A DNA stretch of 64,000 nt from Halocafeteria seosinensis (lineage: Eukaryota > Sar > Bigyra > Bicosoecida). The first letter of the stretch is position 1. Each line of letters opens with the position of its first letter. Shown here piece by piece: positions 56,229 to 64,000 of the stretch. The notes under the pieces were generated by a model. It saw nothing but the letters and a program-made list of their open reading frames with translations, was not told where the DNA came from and did no database searches. The DNA lies in contig LVLI01000696.1 of NCBI GenBank assembly GCA_001687465.1, forward strand, positions 1-64,000. Direction: 5' to 3'. The position numbers and the translations under genes are program-made.

Positions 56229-56908
56229 ATGCCGTTAACCCAGGACGAGATTGATGGATGTCGGGATGCGTTCCTGGCGTATGATAAAGACCGAAACGGT
56301 TGCATCGAAGTATGGGAGCTAAAGGAAGTTCTTGAAGGTAGGCGCATTTAGAATCTCTCCTTGACATTCTCTTGAACTGCAATGTGGGTGTGGTGGTGTT
56401 ATGTGCAGCCATGGGTCAAAAGCCAACAGAGGAGGAGCTCTTTCAGATGATATCAGAAGTCGATGAAAATGCCAGTGGGACAATTGGTACGTCTTTTCCT
56501 CTTTTATTTTATGTCTGTGGGACAGTCGATCCAGTTTTTGTGGGGAAAATATACTCTACCATCACATGCAATGCAGATTTTGGCGAGTTTTTAAAGGTAA
56601 TAGAAAAACAAAAGGAACGAGCTGAGACGTTCGACGACGAGAGTGATATGGGTAGGTCGTAATTCTCTGATTCTATTGGATACAATTGTTTTCGAAATGA
56701 GTTTATCGGTTTTGAGCTCGCAGTGGATGCATTTGTTGCATGCGGCGGCAACGCAGATAAAACAGGCCACGTGAAACGTGAGACATTAGTTAAGATAATC
56801 AAAGAGGACTTTGGTCTAACAATTGATATAGAAAAATTGATTGACGATATTGATGAAGATGGGAGTGGGGAGATTGAATACAATGAATTCAAGCAATTAT
56901 TGTCGTAA
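56229..56908 (+). CDS. Calmodulin/centrin-like EF-hand protein
   Basis: Four exons, join(56229..56337, 56409..56486, 56577..56651, 56724..56908), 148 residues, the exact size of calmodulin. EF-hand loops: EF1 DKDRNGCIEVWE (residues about 19-30), EF2 DENASGTIDFGE (about 55-66), EF3 replaced by GGNADKTGHVKRET and probably unable to bind calcium normally, EF4 DEDGSGEIEYNE (about 128-139). Identity to true calmodulin is low, and the FVACGGNADKTG...IIKEDFGLTIDIEKLIDDID half resembles axonemal calmodulin-like subunits of flagellated protists more than calmodulin itself, from memory of the family. It may be a calcium-sensing light chain in the flagellum or basal body; that is inference. Confidence 0.88.
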
Positions 56909-57190
56909 ACAGCAGTTGTATTTCGGGAAGAGGGGTACCATTGCATCTGTCTCGGGGATATGACAAAGAAAACTAATGCACACCGTATACCTCTCCACAG
57001 TATCATTTTGTTATACATATAGTGCCCGGTATGTAGAGTGTGGTCCGAGTTCCAACCTCAACCAGGAAGTACAGTGGCATGCTTCGGGCGAATTGATTGA
57101 TTTCATCAACAGACATGCAACTAGCCATAGCTTTTGTAGCAAGTATTTTGTAGCACCATTCGTGTAGATATCTCCTCTGAGGGCATCAAA

Positions 57191-58176
57191 ATGACGGAAG
57201 AACAGCCTCGAGATTACGTAGGTGGCTCCTTTATTCACACACCTCCCCGATGATACATGACGCTCTCTCTCTCTCTCTCGTGTGTCTCTGCAGTGTATCG
57301 TGCTGTTTGCGTCTATGTCCTCCAACATGGAGCACAAAGCCAACACGAACCAATTATTGCAGCTCTTTGACAGTACGTACACCTTCGATGCGCGTGTTTT
57401 TTCTTCCTATTCCTCCTTGATGGCCTATGATGCAATGATTCTGACTGCAGCACACAAGATAGAGTACGAACTGCTAGATGGAGCTGATACGGGGAATGCA
57501 GAACTTCGAAATCAGTATGTAGAGTGTGCATTACCAACGAGCAATTTTTTTATTTGGGAGGTGAGATTCGTGGGTGTTTGTCGATGCGACACGATGGAAT
57601 GCAGTTTGTTTGGCCTCTCTGGACTGCGGGGCCAATATCCTCAAGTGTTTCTGTGTGATAAGCCATGCAAAGATGTGACTAAAACATCTGCTTGGAAATT
57701 CGTAGGAGGATGGCAAACGATACAGGTAAGTTTCATCCGCTATTCAACGGGGGAGGTATGACGGGGTATATACATTCGATAGATGTGATATGATACAGAG
57801 AATGAATGAAAATAACTACGAATTGAAAGAATTCGACGAAGCTTTTAAAAATGTAAGGAGGTTGGATAAGGTAGCAACCCAGGCTACGGGCGTGGTTCGA
57901 CCTGACGCAGCTGGACCGGAAGCAGACTATACCCCGTCAACCAACACTCAGCCCCAGCAGTCATCCAAGACAAATAGAAGCCATCAGCGAGAAGAAACTA
58001 CAATTTCGTTTGATGAGTTCGAGAAGCGTCGTCCAGCCGCAGGACGCTCTATCGTGGATTGGGAGCAGCATAGTGACGAGGAAGGAGATCCATTTTGGTA
58101 CAATAGCCATACCGGAGAAAGCAGTTGGTATCCGCCTGTGGGATGGGAAGAATATTGCAAGCGCACTGCTACCTAG
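57191..58176 (+). CDS. SH3BGR/glutaredoxin-like protein with WW domain
   Basis: Five exons, join(57191..57217, 57294..57372, 57451..57514, 57605..57725, 57799..58176), 222 residues. Spliced, residues 10-100 read as a thioredoxin-fold SH3-binding glutaredoxin-like domain: CIVLFASMSSNMEHKANTNQ, then HKIEYELLDGADTGNAELRN, LFGLSGLRGQYPQVFL, KFVGGWQTIQRMNENNYEL. The usual redox CxxC is absent, as in the SH3BGR family. Residues about 125-185 are a Gln/Ser-rich linker. Residues about 183-218 are a WW domain (DWEQHSDEEGDPFWYNSHTG, then ESSWYPPVGWEE), which binds Pro-rich peptides. The first exon encodes only nine residues. An adaptor role is inferred from the domain pair. Confidence 0.85.
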
Positions 58177-58253
58177 TCATTCCCAATAGCACCCACCACT
58201 TAATGTTCCTAGTGTGGAATAATCTACACCTAAGACAGAGTTGCCTAGTTGCT

Positions 58254-61200
58254 TCAAATGAGACCGCCCAGTTCTTTACTGTCTAATTTCTCTAACTCAG
58301 CCTCTGCTTCTTCGCTACCCAATGCCGCTGCAAACGATAAGTCTCGAATGCCTTTCCTTACATCAACTTCTAAATTCAGCTGCCCGCACAGCAGAAAGCC
58401 ACCGAGATCGTTGGCTGCCGCAGCCTTCTCCGCATACTCTCTGATGACTGCGTTCACCCGTGACTCTTTCATATCAGACATATGGTTTACAGTCCGTGGA
58501 TACGCCGTTTCTGCCTGATCCAGGTACTCGCGAGGTGAAGCACTCTCGTCCACCACGCCTTCTCTAAGTAGCATTGCTACCTTATATTGGGCACGTGCAA
58601 GGCCAGTATCAGCTGCTTTCTTGTACCATTCATAAGCTTTGTTCATATCCTGACTGCAATCAGTTCCACTCTCGTACTTGGAACCCATTTCATACTGGGC
58701 ATGAGGATTGTCATGTTCTAGGGCGGTTTTAAACCAATAGCTGGCTTTTTCGTCATCTGGTTTGACCCCAAAATTGCTATTACCCTCGTATGCTTTCCAC
58801 AACCGGTACTCGGCTTCTGGGTCTTTTAGCTTCGCAGCTTCGAGTAAAAGATTCCAAGCTCGTTGGCACTCTTCAGGCCCTCCGATTTTTTGCAGCAGGG
58901 AAGACAAAGCAAGCATAGATGGAGTATGGTTCTTCCTGGCGGCTTCCTCGTAGTAGCTTTGAGCCTTCTTCCAATCAGAAGCCACGATAACAGTATCGCC
59001 GTCGTTGCAACAACGACCTTCCTCATAGATTTGACCAACGTGGCGGTAACAATCTAACGGGCAGTCGCTATCTCTCAGGGCCTCCCGGTATATCTTCAAT
59101 GCCCTTTCTGGATCGCGTTTTATACCTTCGCCGCCTGTGTCAAGAATTCCCGCTAGCCTACACTTTGCGTCAACGTGGCCACTCTTCGCTGCCCGCTCGT
59201 AGTATTCAGCTGCTAGCTTCTTGTTCTTTTTCCCGTTCGTAGCTTGCTCATGCGCCAAACCTTCCTCATACAGACTCTCTTTGATTTTTTCATCCGTCTT
59301 CTGGAACCTTCGTAAGTCATTCATAAGACTTACTACTTCAGGGCCCTGTCTCGCGGAAGCATTTTCCACCGTATCCATGGCATTCTCGGCCTTAAGATGC
59401 AGTAAGTGAGACTCAATTGTACGGTTGATAGTCTTCACCCAGTCATCCCTCTCATGCAAGCTCGAGGCACGCATGATGAAACTCCTACCGCCGTTAGTTA
59501 AGACCTCAAAACAAACGTCGTCGTCAAGCTTTTTAGCTTTCTTGATATACCTCAGGGGAATTTCTCGTTTTAGCTCGTATGAAACAGGATCGGAATACTT
59601 TAAGACCTGTCCGGTAAGCTCGAAGTACCTCTCTTTCCAGTCTCTATTAAACTTCCCCCGTTTTTCCAGATTCCCCGTAAAGCGAGGTCGCTTTTCTTCC
59701 TGCCTTAGCTCCTGCAATCGCTGTTTAGCGGTACTCAAATCATCATGGCCAAGGGTCTTCGTCACCCATTCATGTTGCAGCATTTCCGCAGCTGTCATAC
59801 GTCCCGCTGGGTCCACAACCAATAACTTGCTGATGAAATCTTTTGCAGCCTTACTTATTCTGTCCCAATAAGGAGAGTCAAAATAATAAATACCCTGCTG
59901 AATTTTCATATACTGGTTCTTCGGGTGCCGATCCTGAAACGGTCCATAGCCTGAAAGGAGAACGAATGTAACCACACCCAGGCTCCAACAGTCAACCTTC
60001 TCGTTGTACGCACGTCCCCGAAGCACTTCAGGTGCCACATACGAAGGAGATCCACAAGGAGTATCCAACATTTTTTTGGGAACAACGGTGGCGAACCCCA
60101 TGTCTGCAATTTTTATTGACTGAGACTTGGATATGTCATCTAGCAAGATGTTCTCCGGCTTTAGGTCCCGGTGAACAATGCCTCGTTCGTGCATGTAGCA
60201 AATCGCGTCGGCAACTGTCTTGACTACATCGCGCGCTTCAGATTCCTTGTATGTTCGCTTCTGTACTATTTGGTCGAAGAGCTCTCCGCCCTTAACCAAT
60301 TCTGTTACTAGGACGTAGAATTCGCTCTCGTCATAAAATGCCCGGAATCGAACAATATTCGGATGGTCTAACCGCTTCATCACTTTGACCTCTCGGAAAA
60401 AGCTGTACTTGACGGTTTCTTCAAGATCTGCCTTTTTAACAAACTTAACAGCTACGTCCTCTTGAGACTCAATATCTAGTGCTTTATATACACTACTATA
60501 GCCACCCGTTCCCAAATGCTCTTTCGTACTGAATCTGTCGCTAAAACTTCCCGGTGTGATGATATCATCCAAACTCCGAGAGCTGATGGAGCGCAGGAGG
60601 TTTTCTCGAACAGCTTCCGAAGCTTGTTTGTCTTCAACGCTTTGTTCTTCTTCGATCACATCTTCACTCGATAGATGAGTGGCATTGATACTAATACTGT
60701 ATGAGTCTTTCCGAGTATCAGACGACATATCGGAGGATCCTGTTTCCTCCGGGCAATTTATGCTTTCAAAAAGGCGCTGATACGCAGTGGTAACTTCTTC
60801 CGGAATAGAAGATTGGAAACGTTTGTTATGGTCAAGAATTGCTTCTACAATCTCGCTTTTTGTATATCGAGTCAAAGGCTCTTCCTTGCAGCACTCCGTC
60901 AGGTCCTCGACCGCCTTGACAAGAGAGGTGGTGTCTCGTACGTCTTTGAGACGACGAATAGAGTCGTGTAACGCCTTGGAACCTGCGATTCAAAATGGTC
61001 TATAACTGTCCGTCTCTAAGAGGGGAGGATTGGATTTCTTACGTAAGCCAGGATCTTGTCGCAAGGTTGAAATTACTCGTAGCCTGACATCATTCATCGC
61101 AAGTTCTTGATCTGTCTCCGCGAGAGCAATATCCTTGTTCAGAAGGTTGTATGACTGTTGCCAGAAGATGAGGAAATTATGTAAAATGGAACTGAGCGAC

Positions 61201-62641
61201 TGCATGCACGCTTTAGTCGACATACCTCTTCCCCAATTATGCCTTGATGAAATAGTCGAGATACTTCCCTTGATAGCTGAGCAGAACGAGAGGGTCCCTT
61301 GTAGGCACTACGCAGCGCACTGACCCATCGATTCCTTGAGGCGTTACTTGGAGCGCATATCTTATACGTTCGATCTTTTTTTGTATGTATAAAAAACAAG
61401 CCCTGTTCTGACTTCGGCTCTACTTTGTAAATGTCGACAAGTTCTATTTCGCCGCGACACTTCGACCGGTCTTCATCGTCATAGTAGAGCAGTCTGGAAG
61501 GCTTCAAGACGAAAAGCCGTTTCTTCCAACTCTTGACGTAATAACCCTGTCGGTCAAACAAGAAGTAGCACGACGCATAATTTGGTAGGCCCAACAGCAA
61601 CAGTCTTTACTGCTACGCACTTCCTTCTGTAACACCTCTGTTAGCTGGGTAGGCTCCTCTTCGACCTGCACGTCTAAGAACTGTGGTTTATCATCCCCAC
61701 TGAGCGAGTCATCATTCTTTTCTGTCTTAGATTTGGCGCCACTGCTCGCATGTAAAGCATCAAAATTTGGGCGCTTAGCCGCGTTCGATTGCGCAGGTTC
61801 TTGCGGACTGGTGCGCTCTTTGAGAAAACGTGCTGTCTCAACATGGCTGTTCTTAGAGGCGTAGTTGAGAGGAGTAAAGTTTTTCTGAGCAAAAAAAATA
61901 AATTTCAAGGATTTGGAAGCCCCGGTAGAGGAAAATAACTAACCACGTTTACGTACCTCATCCAACGTATCAGCAGGAACACCACATTCATCAACCAGGT
62001 ACTTGACGATTTCCAAATAACCGCCTTCTGCAGCAACATGAATGGCTTCCATTCCGGATTCCTGTGCATTATTATACGTAAGCACAAGCGAAAACATATA
62101 CACCGATTCGTCCAATATGACGTAGGTCCGTAAAACGTACCGTCTTACGTTCGTCCGGTTTCATGCCATACGATTCCACAAGGTATCGAACAATATCCAG
62201 GTGTGCATTTCGGCACCCTTGATGCAGGGCCGTATTACCATCGTCATCAGGTACTGATGGATCCAATCCGTAGTTCTCTATCCCTTGCTTAAGCACTTCC
62301 AAATGGCCTTCTCGGGCGGCTATGTGGAGAAACACTGGGTTCTGAGAGCTCACGTTAAGTTCCTCCACGAGATATTTGACGATATGGGAGAACCCTCCAG
62401 ACACTGCCGCTTCTAATGCTTCACTCTTCTTCTTGTCGTTGGCATCAGAAAGCAGTTGTTTAAGCTGTTCTAATGAAATATCCCCCTGTTCAATGGCCGC
62501 ATGGAGGTCCTCCGTGAGTCCCTCCTCCTTCTCTGTCGATTCCCCATCCCCTTTGTCAGCATGAGGACTCTCCTCGTGCTCCTCCTGCTGACTATGGCGG
62601 TGCTGATCAGCATCAGTCTCTGCTTCCTTCCCCTCTGACAT
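58254..62641 (-). CDS. Ankyrin-PH-protein kinase-PH-Sel1 fusion protein
   Basis: Six exons on the minus strand, complement(join(58254..60982, 61043..61154, 61226..61546, 61621..61884, 61957..62061, 62141..62641)), 1343 residues; every junction keeps frame and domain continuity. Order: acidic N-terminus; about five ankyrin repeats (about 45-235); PH domain 1 (about 288-385, GYYVKSWKKRLFVLKPSRLL); helical linker; Ser/Thr kinase (about 583-841); PH domain 2 (about 870-970, GNLEKRGKFNRDWKERYFEL); about seven Sel1 repeats (about 1000-1310). The kinase has the glycine loop GTGGYSSVY, VAVKF Lys (about 614), HRDLKPEN (about 705) and APE, and looks CAMK-like, but DFG is DMG (about 728). There are no EF-hands. 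PH domains suggest recruitment to phosphoinositide membranes; ankyrin and Sel1 repeats suggest scaffolding. I know of no standard kinase with this layout. Confidence 0.87.
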
Positions 62642-62798
62642 TATGCAACAATGGCCCCCATCGAGTCACAACTTGAAGTTCCCGCAACAATCCATTCGCC
62701 ACGCTACACACTACACACGACCTCACCATAGATAGCCTAGTATACATGATTTATTAGGTTTGTTCTTGGTTTCAGCGTCATTGGAGAAGGGAAAGAGA
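62642..62798. promoter_or_regulatory. Short divergent promoter region
   Basis: Only 157 bases separate the start codons of the kinase fusion gene (minus) and the coiled-coil protein gene (plus), so they very likely share a bidirectional promoter. No named element is visible. Confidence 0.5.
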
Positions 62799-63696
62799 AT
62801 GAATAACCTCAAAAAGAATTTGACATGGGCGGAAGCCCAACAGGACGATTCCATACAGACATTTGAACACCCTCTGACTGAGATGACAATGGAAAAGTCC
62901 CATTTCGCAGAGACATTCGGACCCGTGCTGGAGCAGCTCGATGGTACGGATATGGCCTCCTATGTGGACTTTTTCTTCGAGAGGAACCCCATGGACCCTT
63001 CGTACGTAGTGTATATGTAACTATGGAGCAAGAAGTTATGCATGGCGTGAATTGTCGTGTATATGCATGCATGATGAGGGGTGGGTGTGAACTTTTTCCT
63101 CACCTTTGTGCTTCACTGGCTGGCGCAGACACTTAAAGTATCGCGATGAAGATGCGAAACAAGATTTCATGGAATGGGCGATTGACGAAGAATGCATGCC
63201 GACAGTCAAGGAAGTGTCACAGGTATGCAGCTGTTCTTTTTGATTGGATCATGTCCATACTGGACAAACCTACTTTCTTCTGTTTTATTTTTCGTTTCAG
63301 GGAGAAGATGAAGATGCTCGCCAAGAACGGTTAGAGAAAGAAAAGAAGGATGCCGAGAAGCGGAAACGCGAAGAGGAAAGCCGGAAGAAGCAAGAAGAGA
63401 TTAATGCCCAAAAGCAAGCAGAGTTAAAGTCCTTCACGGATACAAATGAAGCAAAGAAACTGATGAAAATGTGGGATGGGCTAAAACAAACAAGACAAAA
63501 ACAAAATGCAAAACCAGATAAGATTGAACGAGCACAGCAGACACTATATGACTCATACGCCAAGTATAAGCAGAATTTCCCGGATATTTCTTCTTTGGCA
63601 TTGTTACCGACGGACTTATTGAAGGAAGTCGACCAAGATGTGGCCGCTGCCGTCGCAGAAACTACTACACACGATGAAGCTGGTGCCCCCGCTTGA
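62799..63696 (+). CDS. Unknown acidic/coiled-coil protein
   Basis: Three exons, join(62799..63001, 63129..63222, 63301..63696), 230 residues. I do not recognise the family. Residues 1-100 look globular (MNNLKKNLTWAEAQQDDSIQ; GTDMASYVDFFFERNPMDPS; FMEWAIDEECMPTVKEVSQ). Residues about 100-150 are a highly charged helix (EKRKREEESRKKQEEINAQK), followed by a conserved-looking segment (TNEAKKLMKMWDGLKQTRQK; QQTLYDSYAKYKQNFPDI) and a short acidic tail. The first ATG in frame after the last stop was chosen. Head-to-head with the kinase fusion gene at 157 bases, suggesting co-expression. Confidence 0.75.
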
Positions 63697-63740
63697 TAGC
63701 TATAGTCTTTCCTCGCAGTAGCGGCTCAGTGGCGACTCAT

Positions 63741-64000
63741 TTAGACCGAGTCCTGCATCCGCTTCATAAATTCGGCGACGCGGGGATCGGAAAATATGAA
63801 ATGACACACAAAGTAACAATTAAACGAGTCGTTCATGGTAGGCACAAGCTTGTGTGCGGCGTTGTTGCTGAACAATGTCCTTCAGCAACTGGTTTGGCGC
63901 CAGCGCGAGTACGACTACATCAGTCTTTTCCGTATGAATACAAGGACTGACTCCCACTCTTGTTAGCTCTCATCCCCTGGTGCTTCCCAATGCAATTGCT
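63741..64000 (-). CDS. 3' end of a further minus-strand gene (partial)
   Basis: On the minus strand a frame reads SDPRVAEFMKRMQDSV and then stops at 63741-63743, a natural-looking protein C-terminus that faces the preceding gene's stop 44 bases away. Upstream on the same strand is an intron-like stretch and possibly another exon (DVVVLALAPNQLLKDIVQQQ), but I cannot fix the splice sites. The gene continues beyond the window. Family unknown. Confidence 0.4.

Noticed and set aside
58254-60875. Calcium-dependent protein kinase (CDPK)
   Set aside because: The catalytic domain is CAMK-like but no EF-hands follow; PH and Sel1 domains do.

Overview
This is nuclear DNA from a eukaryote. Most genes are split by short GT-AG introns of about 50-110 bases, there are no operons or Shine-Dalgarno signals, and the products are typical eukaryotic proteins (PTB/hnRNP-L-type RNA binder, DNA primase large subunit, VPS16, gamma-tubulin complex protein, UDP-glucose pyrophosphorylase). 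I cannot name the species. A MORN5-like protein, a GCP6-like protein and a calmodulin-like four-EF-hand protein suggest a lineage that builds flagella. One gene encodes a bHLH domain directly followed by a PAS domain, a combination known in animals and their relatives and in stramenopile algae. A flagellate protist or alga, perhaps a stramenopile, is therefore my best but uncertain guess. I rebuilt every multi-exon gene by hand by joining GT-AG introns that keep frame and domain continuity.

Layout. 1-3.0 kb: no gene, several repeat families. 3.0-5.9 kb (+): four-RRM RNA-binding protein with an RS-like tail. 6.1-7.9 kb (+): UDP-glucose pyrophosphorylase. 8.3-10.5 kb (+): secreted purple acid phosphatase. 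10.6-11.5 kb (-): unknown protein, probably organellar. 11.5-14.0 kb: mostly empty, one possible 56-residue gene. 14.0-16.7 kb (+): inositol-phosphate kinase (ITPK family) with a long N-terminal half and a C-terminal membrane anchor. 16.8-20.6 kb (-): large unknown protein, probably nuclear. 22.3-23.4 kb (+): bHLH-PAS factor. 23.4-29.4 kb: two inverted-repeat arms around a damaged leucine-rich-repeat gene. 29.4-30.6 kb (+): protein with four FGKY/FGKH modules. 31.0-31.9 kb (-): retrotransposon remnant. 32.6-33.8 kb (+): rhomboid protease. 33.8-39.4 kb (-): GCP6-like protein. 39.7-41.7 kb (+): primase large subunit. 41.8-45.5 kb (-): VPS16. 45.8-46.7 kb (+): unknown, Cys-containing. 46.8-47.6 kb (-): MORN5-like. 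48.3-48.8 kb (+): GNAT acetyltransferase. 48.8-50.5 kb (-): LRR protein. 51.3-55.6 kb (+): 1424-residue TPR protein. 56.2-56.9 kb (+): EF-hand protein. 57.2-58.2 kb (+): glutaredoxin-like/SH3BGR plus WW domain. 58.3-62.6 kb (-): ankyrin-PH-kinase-PH-Sel1 fusion. 62.8-63.7 kb (+): unknown coiled-coil protein. The window edge holds the 3' end of another minus-strand gene.

The genes do not form one pathway; this looks like an ordinary compact chromosome segment. In the denser right half, convergent neighbours lie only 15-113 bases apart and divergent pairs share promoters of about 160-380 bases. The items most worth following up are the 1343-residue fused kinase, the inverted-repeat locus with its apparently broken LRR gene, the tandem FGKY-module protein, the large TPR protein with an unrecognised C-terminal half, and the glutaredoxin-like/WW fusion.
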